A DNA stretch of 64,000 bases, taken from positions 1,178,001-1,242,000 of the forward strand of contig NZ_CP042412.1 of NCBI RefSeq assembly GCF_007954505.1, written 5' to 3'. The translations under genes were made by a program, and so were the position numbers. This document shows, piece after piece, positions 43,115 to 52,091 of this stretch (its first letter is position 1; each line of letters opens with the position of its first letter). The notes beneath the pieces are model-generated. The model worked only from the letters and a program-made list of their open reading frames with translations. It was not told the DNA's origin and made no database searches. The DNA is from Microbacterium sp. CBA3102 (GTDB lineage: Bacteria > Actinomycetota > Actinomycetes > Actinomycetales > Microbacteriaceae).

Positions 43115-46100
43115 GTGCACTACTCCCTCCCCGTCATCCGAGCGCAGTTCACGTCGGCAGGAGCCCTGGGCTCTCTGCAGGCCGGGCCCCTCAGTCTGCT
43201 GCAGTATCCGGCCAGCGAGCTCGAACCGGGGCCGCACCAGGTCTGGCTCCGGTTCCGCAGCGCGGAGGGGGTGCACGCGCATCCGCTCACCGGTCCCGCG
43301 TGCGAGGGCCGGGTCGCTCGCGGTGACGGCTCGGCGCTGGTCTCGGGGACGACCCGCGGAGTGGAGTGGCAGGTGTGGTGGGAGCACCCCGCAGACGGTG
43401 TCGCCGGCTGGAGCGTCCACCTCCGCAACGCCGGGTCCGAGCCGGTCGCGCTGGACGTCGTGCACCTGATCGATCCGGCATTGACCGCGGCCGAGAGCCT
43501 GCGTGAGAACGAGTTCTACGTGTCGAACTACCTCGATGTCCAGCCGCTCGGCGAGCCGGAGGTCGCGTGGCTCGCCGTCCGGCAGAGCATGCCGGGATCG
43601 AGGAATCCGTGGATGGCCGTGGGGAGCACCGAGCGGGTGGTGGGGTGGTGCACGGATGCCCGACAGCTGGCGTTCCCTGACGGAGGACTCGATCTCTCGC
43701 GGGACCTTCCGTCCCGCCGCCTGCAGGGCGAGCACACGTTGCTGGGCCTGCAGACGGAGACTCGGACGCTGGCGTGCGGCGAGACCCGTGCGTTGAGGTT
43801 TCCCGTCGTGGTCGTGGACGACCATCCCGGCCGGACGGACGCGAGTGACCTGGCGTTCGTGGAGGGGATCGATGGAGGAACGCCGTGGCGAACGGAGCCG
43901 CCGCAGCTCGGACCCCTCACCGCCGTCGTGCCGACGCTCTTCAGCCCGGTGCGCACGGCGATCGTCGAGGACCTGTCCGAGGAGGACTTCCTCGCGGTGG
44001 GCGGCGCGCACGCCGAGGGGGTGGAAGACGGGCCGGACGGCGCCTGGGCGTACTGGGCGGGCGGCCGCCACGTCGTGTCCGGCCCGAAGGAGCGTGCCGT
44101 GATGCGTCCGCACGGTCACATCTCGCGGGTGTCGGCGGGCCCGCATCCCGCTGATCTCACGGTCGCCTCCACCGCGTGGATGGACGGTGTCTTCGCCTCT
44201 CAGCTCACGATCGGGCATGCCAGCGCTGCGCCGCTCCTCTCGGTGCGGCGCAGCGCCGTCGGGCTCAAGCGCGCGGATGGGCTGCGGCTCTTCGTCCGCG
44301 GAACCACCGGCCCGTGGCTGATGCTCGGCACCCCGAGCGCGTGGATCGTCGACGGCCCCCGGGTCCGCTGGGTCTATCGGTGGGATGGACGGCGCATCGA
44401 GGTGGTCAGCACGCTGACCCTGCGGGAGTTGATCGTCGAGGTGGAGGTCGTCGAAGGCCCGCCCATCGAGCTCCTCGTATCGGCCCATGCCGATGCGGTC
44501 ACGGCCTCCGGAGAGGACGGCTCGCTGTTCGCCGACGGCCGCAGCCGTGACGACCGGTGGCGGGCGAGCGTCCACCCCTCGGGGACGGTCTTCCGGCACC
44601 GCATCGTGCTCGTCGATCAGGCGGACGCGGGTGAGCGGGGGGCGCTGTGGCGTGCTCCCGAGCTTCACGGCGATGACGAGAGCATCCGCCGCCTGAACCG
44701 CATCCTGCCGTCGTTCGTCGCGGACGCGGCCGTTCACTACCAGGCGCCGCGAGGGCTCGAGCAGTTCACGGGCGGCGCATGGGGTACCCGTGACGTCAGT
44801 CAGGGACCGGTGGGACTGCTCCTGGCCACCGACAGTCCGGCAGTGCTGCGCGACGTGCTGCTCACGGTGTTCTCCGCGCAGCAGACCGACGGTGACTGGC
44901 CCCAGTGGTTCCAGTACCTCCGTGACCACCGTGCACCCGGGCATCGGGACAGCCACGGCGACGTGGTCTATTGGCCGCTCCTGGCGCTGGGGGAGTACCT
45001 GGAGGCGACGGGGGACGACGGCATCCTGCACGAGCGGGTGTCGTCCGTCGGGACGGACGAGCTGTCGCCGCCCTCATCGATCCTCGAACACGTGGAGGCG
45101 GCGTTCGGACGACTGGCCTCACGCCGCAGCGCCGACCCGCGCCTGCCTGCCTATGGGCACGGAGACTGGAACGACGCCCTTCAGCCCGCCAGCCCCGCCC
45201 TCGCGGCCTCGCTGTGCTCGACCTGGACGACCGAGCTGGAGATCAAGGCACTCGAGACGCTCGGACCCCGTCTCGCCGATGCCGCCCCCGAACTGGCCGA
45301 CCAGATGGCGTCGCTCGCGGCCGGCACGCGCAGCGCGTTTCGCGAGCGCCTCCTCGTGGACGGGGAGCTGTGCGGGTACTCGATCATCACCTCGGACGGA
45401 CTCGAGCCGCTCGTGCACCCCGCGGACGACCGGACGCACATCGGGCACGGATCCCTGCAGGTGATCCACGCGATCGGCGACGAGCTGCTCACCCCCGAAG
45501 AGGCCTCGCACCACCTAGCCCTCGTCGACCGGCACCTCGAGGGCCCCACCGGCATCTACCTGTTCGACCGGCCCCTTCCCTATCACGGTGGGGTCACGCG
45601 GACGTTCCTGCGGGCTGAGGCGGCATCGTTCTGGGGGCGCGAGATCGGGCTCATGTACTCGCATGCCCACATCCGGTGGGTGCAGGCGCTGCTGCGACTC
45701 GGCTTGGCGGAGCGGGCGTGGACGGCGTTGCAGCTGCTGATACCGCAGGGGGTGCGATCGGCTGTGCCCGGAGCCGCGGCGCGGCAGTCGGATTGCTACT
45801 ACTCGTCCTCCGATGCGGGGTTCGCCGACCGCTATGAGGCGCAGGAGCACCCGGACCGTCTCTTCGATCCGGAGTTCTCGTTCGAGGGAGGGTGGCGTGT
45901 GTACTCGTCCGGGCCGGGACTCATCCTGCGGATCCTGGTCGAAGAGGTGCTCGGATGCCGGTGGACCGTGCACGGGCTCCAGGTCGACCCCGTGCTCCCC
46001 GGGGTGTTCGACGGCTCCTCGGCGCAGATGCGGTGCGGGGGCAGAGACGTCATCGCGACCTACCGGGTCACGGGGGAAGGGCACGGTGTGCGGCGCGTGC

Positions 46101-46231
46101 TGCTCGATGGACGCCCCGTCGACACGACCCCTGTGCCGCGACGATACCGGCGGGGCGGGGTGTTGATTCCGCGCGCGACCTGGGAGGCGCAGGAGGCCGG
46201 CGAGGTGCGCCTCACGATCGAGGTGGGCTGA
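43115..46231 (+). CDS. GH94-family glycoside phosphorylase (1,2-beta-oligoglucan phosphorylase-like)
   Basis: 1038 residues, cytoplasmic. N-terminal beta-sandwich domains, then an (alpha/alpha)6 barrel with GDWNDALQPASP near 683, where the Asp is the general acid of GH94; the QPA ending resembles 1,2-beta-oligoglucan phosphorylases of about 1100 residues more than cellobiose phosphorylases of about 800. Other barrel signatures are GGAWGTRDVSQGPVGLLLAT near 550 and CYYSSSDAGFADRYEAQEHP near 893. It would split imported oligoglucans with phosphate to glucose-1-phosphate. GTG start with AAGGA upstream. Cellobiose or another linkage cannot be ruled out. Confidence 0.85.
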   Translation: MHYSLPVIRAQFTSAGALGSLQAGPLSLLQYPASELEPGPHQVWLRFRSAEGVHAHPLTGPACEGRVARGDGSALVSGTTRGVEWQVWWEHPADGVAGWSVHLRNAGSEPVALDVVHLIDPALTAAESLRENEFYVSNYLDVQPLGEPEVAWLAVRQSMPGSRNPWMAVGSTERVVGWCTDARQLAFPDGGLDLSRDLPSRRLQGEHTLLGLQTETRTLACGETRALRFPVVVVDDHPGRTDASDLAFVEGIDGGTPWRTEPPQLGPLTAVVPTLFSPVRTAIVEDLSEEDFLAVGGAHAEGVEDGPDGAWAYWAGGRHVVSGPKERAVMRPHGHISRVSAGPHPADLTVASTAWMDGVFASQLTIGHASAAPLLSVRRSAVGLKRADGLRLFVRGTTGPWLMLGTPSAWIVDGPRVRWVYRWDGRRIEVVSTLTLRELIVEVEVVEGPPIELLVSAHADAVTASGEDGSLFADGRSRDDRWRASVHPSGTVFRHRIVLVDQADAGERGALWRAPELHGDDESIRRLNRILPSFVADAAVHYQAPRGLEQFTGGAWGTRDVSQGPVGLLLATDSPAVLRDVLLTVFSAQQTDGDWPQWFQYLRDHRAPGHRDSHGDVVYWPLLALGEYLEATGDDGILHERVSSVGTDELSPPSSILEHVEAAFGRLASRRSADPRLPAYGHGDWNDALQPASPALAASLCSTWTTELEIKALETLGPRLADAAPELADQMASLAAGTRSAFRERLLVDGELCGYSIITSDGLEPLVHPADDRTHIGHGSLQVIHAIGDELLTPEEASHHLALVDRHLEGPTGIYLFDRPLPYHGGVTRTFLRAEAASFWGREIGLMYSHAHIRWVQALLRLGLAERAWTALQLLIPQGVRSAVPGAAARQSDCYYSSSDAGFADRYEAQEHPDRLFDPEFSFEGGWRVYSSGPGLILRILVEEVLGCRWTVHGLQVDPVLPGVFDGSSAQMRCGGRDVIATYRVTGEGHGVRRVLLDGRPVDTTPVPRRYRRGGVLIPRATWEAQEAGEVRLTIEVG

Positions 46232-46237
46232 TCCCTG

Positions 46238-46888
46238 TCACCCCTCCGCGGCGGGCGATTCCTCCGGCGCATCCGACGGGAGGAAGTATCCGCGCACGAA
46301 CTCCTCGAAGAGCGGCACCATGTCGACGGACTCGTCGAGGAGCCACTGCAGCTGGATCCCGTCCATCACCGCACTGATCAGCCGCCCCGCGAGGTCCGGG
46401 TCGAGGTCGGTGCGCACTTCGCCCGCCTCCTGCGCCCGGCGGAGGAGGTCCCCCGCCCGGTCGGCCGCGGAGCGGTAGCGGTCGACGAACTCGTCGTGCA
46501 GGGGGTGATCCGGGTCGGAGGCCTCCGCCGACACGATCGCATACAACGATGCGAGGCCGCGGGATGACTGGTTGTGCGCGACGACCTTGCCGGCCTGATC
46601 GATGAGCGTGTGCTCGGCGGGCTCTCCTGCGGCTCCGCGGACGGTCTCGTCGCGTTGGTGCAGCACCTCGGCGAAGAGTTCCTCCTTGTCGGCGAAGTGG
46701 TGCATCAGTCCGGACTGAGTGAGCCCGACCCGCCGAGCGATCTCACGCATCGAGCTGTTTCGATACCCGGTGCGCGAGAACAACTCCAGCGCTTCGTCGA
46801 CGATCGCCTGCCGCCGCGCCTGGCCCTTCGCGTAGCCTTTGCGCTGCTCCGCCGCGGTTCCCCGCTGCTCCGTGTCGCCCTTGTCCAC
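46238..46888 (-). CDS. TetR-family transcriptional regulator
   Basis: 216 residues. Helix-turn-helix SSMREIARRVGLTQSGLMHHF (pieces, about 45-65), C-terminal domain with MDGIQLQWLLDES, as in TetR proteins found next to sugar-utilisation genes in actinobacteria. Convergent with the GH94 gene, ends 6 bases from it. An operator-like site upstream at 46916-46943 resembles the palindrome before 38371, so it is probably autoregulated and represses the glucan locus. Confidence 0.87.
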   Translation of the reverse strand: MDKGDTEQRGTAAEQRKGYAKGQARRQAIVDEALELFSRTGYRNSSMREIARRVGLTQSGLMHHFADKEELFAEVLHQRDETVRGAAGEPAEHTLIDQAGKVVAHNQSSRGLASLYAIVSAEASDPDHPLHDEFVDRYRSAADRAGDLLRRAQEAGEVRTDLDPDLAGRLISAVMDGIQLQWLLDESVDMVPLFEEFVRGYFLPSDAPEESPAAEG

Positions 46889-46915
46889 CGCTGCGCTCCC
46901 GCCTCGATACCCGAC

Positions 46916-46943
46916 TCAAAACCTAACACCCGAACGGCTTTGC
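46916..46943. promoter_or_regulatory. Degenerate copy of the 28-bp operator upstream of the TetR gene
   Basis: Read on the minus strand it keeps AAA-N-CCGTTC, the central TG and GGTTTT of the palindrome at 38266-38293 at the same spacing (18 of 28 positions). It lies 28 to 55 bases before the TetR start codon, suitable for autoregulation. Confidence 0.5.
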
Positions 46944-46963
46944 AGTGGTCGCCCGATGCCGCG

Positions 46964-47048
46964 GTTCACAACTCAGGAAAAGTCGCGCCGATTCAGCCCG
47001 CGGGGGCCGATCCGGGCAGGAGGACTGCGCTCTTCCTGAGTTGTGAAC
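46964..47048. repeat. Perfect 16-bp inverted repeat, GTTCACAACTC family
   Basis: GTTCACAACTCAGGAA at 46964-46979 and its exact complement at 47033-47048 flank a 53-base interior. Same arm start as the elements at 47059-47144 and 58360-58447. Lies between the TetR gene (leftward start) and the end of the SGNH gene. Confidence 0.8.
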
Positions 47049-47058
47049 GGCTGTCGCG

Positions 47059-47144
47059 GTGAACAACTCCTCAAAGACGGGGTCGCTTCGGTCTGCAGTC
47101 GGCCATCCGGCGTCGAACACGCACGTTCTTGAGGAGTTATGCAC
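47059..47144. repeat. Imperfect 16-bp inverted repeat, GTTCACAACTC family
   Basis: GTGAACAACTCCTCAA at 47059-47074 pairs with 47129-47144 at 14 of 16 positions; interior 54 bases. Adjacent to the 46964-47048 element and of almost the same overall size (86 versus 85 bp), so two tandem copies of one unit are present. Confidence 0.7.
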
Positions 47145-47162
47145 GCGGCCGCGCGGAGACCG

Positions 47163-47891
47163 TCACGCGGGCGGCCACTGCGGATGCCGGGCCACGGCCA
47201 CGCGTGCGGCGAGGTCCGTGCGGACGGGGGAGGACACGGCGTCGAACCCGAGGGCATCGGCCCACCCGAGCGCCAGGAGTGCGTGTCCGGCCGCGTTCGG
47301 GTGGAACGCGTCGTCGAGCAGCCCCCACGCCATGTCGTCGTTGCCGGGGCCGGTCCCCTCGGAGAAGGCGGTGAACACGGCGTGCTGGTCGACCAGGATC
47401 ACCGCTTCGCGCGCGGCCACGTCACGGATCACCTGCGCGAACTCGCCGATGCGGGCGCGGTCGGGTGCGTGATGCAGGTCCACGGTCGGCGGGGTCTGCA
47501 GCACGGGGATCCCGCCGTCGTCCCGGACGCGCCGGACGACCTCCGTGATCGAGGCCGCGAACGCCGTCGGCTCGATCACGGGGTCGAGCCATTGTGTGGT
47601 GCAGTCGTTCGTGCCGATCATGAGCGTGACGACGTCGGGCCGCCAGTGCGTCACACGGCGCGGGAAGTCGCCGAGGATCAGGTCGGCCCGCCATCCCGTG
47701 ATCGCCGTGTTGAGCACCGTGTCCTGCACCCGACCGGCATCACCGCGGATCAGCTCGTGCAGGTGATCGACGTAGTTGCGGGCGCCGCGGGTGTGGATGA
47801 GGCCGTGCGTGATCGAGTCGCCCGTGAACACCCAGGTGAGCGGTGCTCCGGAGGCGAGCAGCCCCCGAAGCACCGGAAGGTCATCGGTCAT
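47163..47891 (-). CDS. SGNH/GDSL-family hydrolase
   Basis: 242 residues. Block I GDSITHG near 24 with the Ser nucleophile, block II Gly in ITGWRAD, block III GTND near 92 and block V DDAFHP near 205 with the Asp and His. No signal peptide. Likely a carbohydrate esterase (deacetylase) or lipase-like enzyme. ATG overlaps the upstream secreted-protein gene stop. Last gene of the LacI-controlled leftward operon; may remove acyl groups from imported sugars. Confidence 0.87.
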   Translation of the reverse strand: MTDDLPVLRGLLASGAPLTWVFTGDSITHGLIHTRGARNYVDHLHELIRGDAGRVQDTVLNTAITGWRADLILGDFPRRVTHWRPDVVTLMIGTNDCTTQWLDPVIEPTAFAASITEVVRRVRDDGGIPVLQTPPTVDLHHAPDRARIGEFAQVIRDVAAREAVILVDQHAVFTAFSEGTGPGNDDMAWGLLDDAFHPNAAGHALLALGWADALGFDAVSSPVRTDLAARVAVARHPQWPPA

Positions 47892-49081
47892 CCGGTGACC
47901 TTCAGCTGCACGTCGATGAACCGCGGACGGTAGATCGAGGCGTCGTCGTACACGTCGCCGACGTTGTCGAAGGTGTTCACGTTGTACGACACGAGGATGC
48001 GGTTGCCGTGTCGCAGGTTCGGGTGCTCGTGCGCGTTGTAGGTGAACACGTCGGGGTCTGCGTAGCTGCCGAGCGCGCCGGTCTCCGGGGTGCGGTAGAG
48101 CTCGACCGGATCGGTGAACGGCCCGGTCGGCGAGCACGAGGTGCGCGCGACGATGCGGGTGCTGAACAGCTCGGAGGTGTCCTGCGTGACGAGCAGGTAG
48201 CCGTCGCGGAACCGAGCCACGCTGAACTCGTTCGCCACATACGGCACCACGGGCACGGCATCGGCCTCGGACGCCGACCAGCTCGAGCCGTTCCAGTAGG
48301 TCCACGTGCCCGTGAGGCCGTCTCCGCCCTGCACCTTGGCGACGTAGGCCGAGCGCACCCCGCCGGGGTCGGCGATGCCGTAGACGTAGGTCGTGCCGCG
48401 TTCCTCGAGCGTCCACGATCCCCAGTTGATGCCGGTCGCGGAAGGCAGATCCACGATGCTGTCGAGCTGCAGCGTCCGCCCGTCGAGCGTCGCGAGCCGG
48501 TTCGCGGTCCACGCGAAGTCCCATTGGCCGGTGCCGGTGCGCGCGAACTGCAGCAGCGGAACCTGCACGGTGCCGTGACGGCCGGGCGTCGGGTCGCCGA
48601 TCCAGTACCACTCGCCGTCGGGCTCGGGCGGGATGATGCCGGCCGGGTCCTCCGGCGTGCCGCCCGTGATGGTCGTGAGGTCGCCGCGGCGGTCCTGCAC
48701 CACGACGGAGTTGTTCACGAAGGGCGAGTCGGTGGGGCGTGATCCGTCGGGGTTCACCGTGCCGAGGAAGGTGTCCGAGAAGAACCAGCCGGTCTTCCCC
48801 TTGCCGAGGGGCAGCGAGTAGGTGCTGTCACCGCCGGTCCACTCCCCACCGGTGTTCCCGTAGGTGGTGAACGTCTCCGTCAGATCCTGGTTCACGCTCG
48901 CCGTCGCCGTGAGCGTCTTGTCGACCAGCGAGCACTGCCCGTTCCCGTTCCCGTTGCCGTGTCCGTGCCCGTTGCCGTGCCCTCCGCCGGCGGGGACGGC
49001 CGCGCTCGCCGGGGCGGCGAACAGGGCCCCCGCGCACAGGGACGCGACGGCCAGGCCGGCCGCGATCATGCGTCTTCTCAT
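47888..49081 (-). CDS. Secreted beta-propeller-like protein (DUF5005/DUF4185-like)
   Basis: 397 residues. Signal peptide MRRRMIAAGLAVASLCAGAL with cleavage near ASA-AVP, then a His/Gly/Asn-rich linker (GHGNGHGHGNGNGNG) and a globular region of repeated strands with Trp/Asp loops (GWFFSDTFLGTVNPDGSRP, SYADPDVFTYNAHEHP). These resemble glycoside-hydrolase-like propellers such as DUF5005/GH43-type folds, but I cannot assign a catalytic triad. ATG 49081 is chosen because GAAGGAG precedes it by about 8 bases. Probably binds or trims the extracellular polysaccharide whose pieces the importer takes up. Confidence 0.7.
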   Translation of the reverse strand: MRRRMIAAGLAVASLCAGALFAAPASAAVPAGGGHGNGHGHGNGNGNGQCSLVDKTLTATASVNQDLTETFTTYGNTGGEWTGGDSTYSLPLGKGKTGWFFSDTFLGTVNPDGSRPTDSPFVNNSVVVQDRRGDLTTITGGTPEDPAGIIPPEPDGEWYWIGDPTPGRHGTVQVPLLQFARTGTGQWDFAWTANRLATLDGRTLQLDSIVDLPSATGINWGSWTLEERGTTYVYGIADPGGVRSAYVAKVQGGDGLTGTWTYWNGSSWSASEADAVPVVPYVANEFSVARFRDGYLLVTQDTSELFSTRIVARTSCSPTGPFTDPVELYRTPETGALGSYADPDVFTYNAHEHPNLRHGNRILVSYNVNTFDNVGDVYDDASIYRPRFIDVQLKVTG

Positions 49082-49128
49082 CTCGATCACTCCTTCGTGT
49101 TCGTGTGGGTACTGCGTGGGGTCGGGGC

Positions 49129-51246
49129 TCAGCCCGCGGTCTCGGTGATGCCTCCGGAGGCGTGGATGTCGTAGTGGCGCTCGCCGACGCGCAACCCGCG
49201 CAGCACCGCCTGCGGGTCGAGCGCGGCGACGCATCCCGCGGCGCGCACCGTCCCGTCCGCGGCGACCGAGACGCCGAACAGGGCCTCGATCACGAGCTCG
49301 ATCCAGGCGCCGGATGAGGAGCACGACCAGTCGATGATGTACGGCAGCTGCGGCGGGGCTTTGCGGGCACCGCCGTTGATCCCGGGCACGGCCTCCTCGA
49401 CGAAGTGCGCCTGCCCCATCGGGCCCTGGTTCGCGGTGCGCGACAAGCCCTCGACCCAGGAGGTGAGCACCTCGGGGGCACCGAGGGCGGCGAGCGCGCG
49501 ACCGGCATCCGCAGGCCAGGCGGGGTAGGCGCCGTTCCACTGGTGGTCGGGGCGCGGACTGTAGCTGGCATCGGCATCCCACGGGGAGAGGGCGCGCATC
49601 CAGTTGTCGGTCTGCAGCTCGCGCTGGAAGAACGAGACCATGTCGTCGCGCACACCGGGGGTCAGGTCGTCGGCGATCGTGGTCCCGACCACGCTGAAGT
49701 CGTAGCAGTGCCGGACCGGGAGCTGCGTGCCGTCGGGCTGTCCGGCGGTGAAGATGCCCTCGCCGGGGACGTAGCGCGCGATCACCGCGGGCAGCAGGGC
49801 CTCGGCCTCGGCGCGCAGGTCGGCCGCGGAGGCGCTGTCGCCCTGGAGCTCGGCGAGCGAGGCCGCCGTGCGCATGCTCCACACGTTCGCGGCATTGAGG
49901 CTCGCGACCTCGTGCGTGTACGAACTCACGCACTCGAGCAGGTTGTCGATCTCTCCGTAGTCGGCCAGGGGTGTCCCTCGGCGCAGGTCCTTCCAGGCGG
50001 TCGCCCATTCCCGGACGGATTCGGCGACGGTCTGGCCGCCGACGACCTCGTCGAGGAACGCCGTGTCCCCGGTGAAGCGCACATAGTCGTGCACGAGCCG
50101 CGTCATCGCGTAGTCGTTGACGGAGTACCACCGGCCGACCGGTCCGCCGGTGAGGGACGAGGTGCCGAAGTGCGAGTGGATGTCGAGGGAGATCCAGTGC
50201 CGCAGCTGGGAGCGCATCTCGCCCGGGTCGAGCAGTGCGTGGCTCACGGAGCTCAGGCTGTAGTCCCAGATGAACGTAGTGGTGCCCCAGTAGTTGGGCA
50301 TCAGGGTGTCGTACGAGCGCCCGAGCACGTTGCCCGCGAAGTCCCGACGGAACCAGATCACGCCCAGAGCGGCCCACCAGTACAGGCGCCGCAGCGGAGC
50401 GGAGGTCGTCTCGAGCACGGGCAGCGCGCCGGAGAACTCTGCGTCGTCGGGGTCGAACGCGGCGTGCAGCTGGCGGTTCCAGAACTCCTCGGCATCGGTC
50501 ACCGCGCCGGGGACGTCGGCCGTGACGAGGTCGAAGGTGCGGGTGGCGTCGGCCGCGGAGGTCCCGATCGCCTGCACGTATCCGGTGCGGCTGCTTCCTC
50601 CGGCCGGCACGGCGAGCGACACCGTGAGCTCTCCACCGCGGCCGTTGCCTCCGATGCCGGCGTCGAAGGCGTCCGGCAGCTCGGCGACCCCGCTCAGGGC
50701 GGCGGATCCGCCCACGATCCCCTGCACGCTCCACGCCGTGCCCTCCGCCGAGGAGAACACGAGGCGCTCGCCGTCGACGGTCGCGGTGTCGCGCTCCGAG
50801 GGGGACTCGGCGTCGAGCCAGGCCGTGTCCGAGCGGGTCGCCCGAGCGGCGGCCGAGAGTCCGAGTCGCACCACCCTGTCCATCGCCCCGGTGTTGCGCA
50901 CGACGATGTCGATCGCGACCGCCGTCCTCCCCGGCACGCACACGGTGGTGGTCTCGATCTCCAGGTCGCCGACGGTCGCCCGCCGCACCACCCGGTCCGG
51001 ACGCCACTCGTGCGTGACGGGCGCTCCGTAAGAGGCGAACAGTCGGCCGTCCACGAACAGCACCGTCGTCTGGGTGAGTCCCTGCGACACGGGTGGGAAC
51101 TGCACGGCGCTCACCGCGGTCAGGTCGTGGTCGACGCGCACCGTGCCGAGCATGTTGGTGAGGCCCGTCGGCGCGATCATGTCGTCGAAGTGGTGGGTCA
51201 CCGCATCGGCGGCGAGGTCATCGACGGTGGGGATGAGGGGATGCAT
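49129..51246 (-). CDS. (alpha/alpha)6-barrel glycoside hydrolase, GH63/GH37-like
   Basis: 705 residues, no signal peptide. N-terminal beta-sandwich (about 1-260), then a helical barrel with NYWGTTTFIWDYSLSSVSHALLDP near 325, GGPVGRWYSVNDYAMTRLVHDY near 370, YGEIDNLLECVSSYTHEVASL near 425 and WNGAYPAWPADAG near 580. Acidic residues in the IWDYS and NGAYP regions are the likely catalytic pair by comparison with GH63/GH37/GH15 enzymes. Substrate unknown; neighbouring mannose-type genes suggest a mannose-containing or alpha-linked oligosaccharide. ATG 51246 has GAAAGG upstream. Confidence 0.7.
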   Translation of the reverse strand: MHPLIPTVDDLAADAVTHHFDDMIAPTGLTNMLGTVRVDHDLTAVSAVQFPPVSQGLTQTTVLFVDGRLFASYGAPVTHEWRPDRVVRRATVGDLEIETTTVCVPGRTAVAIDIVVRNTGAMDRVVRLGLSAAARATRSDTAWLDAESPSERDTATVDGERLVFSSAEGTAWSVQGIVGGSAALSGVAELPDAFDAGIGGNGRGGELTVSLAVPAGGSSRTGYVQAIGTSAADATRTFDLVTADVPGAVTDAEEFWNRQLHAAFDPDDAEFSGALPVLETTSAPLRRLYWWAALGVIWFRRDFAGNVLGRSYDTLMPNYWGTTTFIWDYSLSSVSHALLDPGEMRSQLRHWISLDIHSHFGTSSLTGGPVGRWYSVNDYAMTRLVHDYVRFTGDTAFLDEVVGGQTVAESVREWATAWKDLRRGTPLADYGEIDNLLECVSSYTHEVASLNAANVWSMRTAASLAELQGDSASAADLRAEAEALLPAVIARYVPGEGIFTAGQPDGTQLPVRHCYDFSVVGTTIADDLTPGVRDDMVSFFQRELQTDNWMRALSPWDADASYSPRPDHQWNGAYPAWPADAGRALAALGAPEVLTSWVEGLSRTANQGPMGQAHFVEEAVPGINGGARKAPPQLPYIIDWSCSSSGAWIELVIEALFGVSVAADGTVRAAGCVAALDPQAVLRGLRVGERHYDIHASGGITETAG

Positions 51247-51278
51247 GATGCCTTTCGAGGGGCGGGAAGCGTGCCGGG

Positions 51279-52091
51279 TCAGTACTGCCCGAGCGCGAGG
51301 CCCTTGGCGAAGAAGCGCTGCGTGCACAGGAACAGCACCACGGTGGGGAGCGAGACGAGCACGGCCGCGGCGAGCACGACGGACATCTGCGCACCGCCGT
51401 AGGTGCTCTGCATGCCGGACAGGGTCGTGATGATGGGGCGGATGTCGTCGGACTGGCTGAGCGTGAGGCCGAGCAGCAGGTCGTTCCACACGAAGGTCGC
51501 CTGCAGGATGAAGATCGCCACGAGGGCGCTCGACGCCATCGGCAGGTACATGCGCGTGAAGATGCGCCAGGTGGTGGCACCGTCGAGCACCGCGGCCTCG
51601 AACACGTTGTGCGCGACGCCGGTGAAGAAGTTGCGCATCACGAATGCCGAGAACGGGATCGAGATCACGGTGTAGATCATGATCATCCCCAGGCGGGTGT
51701 CGAACAGGCCGGTGCGGGAGTACGCGTCGAACAGCGGCAGCAGCACCATCTGCAGCGGGAACACGGTTCCGCCGAAGATCACGACGAACCAGAGGAAGCC
51801 GCGCTTGAGCCGCAGGGCCACGATCGCGAACCCGGCGGCGGCACCGACGAGCACCGCGATGGTCGGCGAGACGATCGAGTAGATGAGGGTGCTCACGATG
51901 CTGTCGCCGATCCCCGAGAGCTCCAGCGCCTGGCCGAAGTTCTCGAACAGGTGGAAGTCGGTCGGGATCCAGGACTCCTTCGAGGTGAAGGTCAGCGGGT
52001 CCTTCATCGCGTTCACCACGAGGAGGTATGCCGGCAGCAGCCACACGATCCCCAGGAGGACGAGCACGGCCGTTCTGATGATCTTCGACAT
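51279..52091 (-). CDS. Sugar ABC importer permease (MalG type)
   Basis: 270 residues, six spans from TAVLVLLGIVWLLPAYLLVV. Coupling loop EAAVLDGATTWRIFTRMYLPMASSA near 170. Cytoplasmic tail FFAKGLALGQY. ATG 52091 overlaps the upstream permease stop by one base (TGATG). GAAGGAG upstream. Confidence 0.9.
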   Translation of the reverse strand: MSKIIRTAVLVLLGIVWLLPAYLLVVNAMKDPLTFTSKESWIPTDFHLFENFGQALELSGIGDSIVSTLIYSIVSPTIAVLVGAAAGFAIVALRLKRGFLWFVVIFGGTVFPLQMVLLPLFDAYSRTGLFDTRLGMIMIYTVISIPFSAFVMRNFFTGVAHNVFEAAVLDGATTWRIFTRMYLPMASSALVAIFILQATFVWNDLLLGLTLSQSDDIRPIITTLSGMQSTYGGAQMSVVLAAAVLVSLPTVVLFLCTQRFFAKGLALGQY

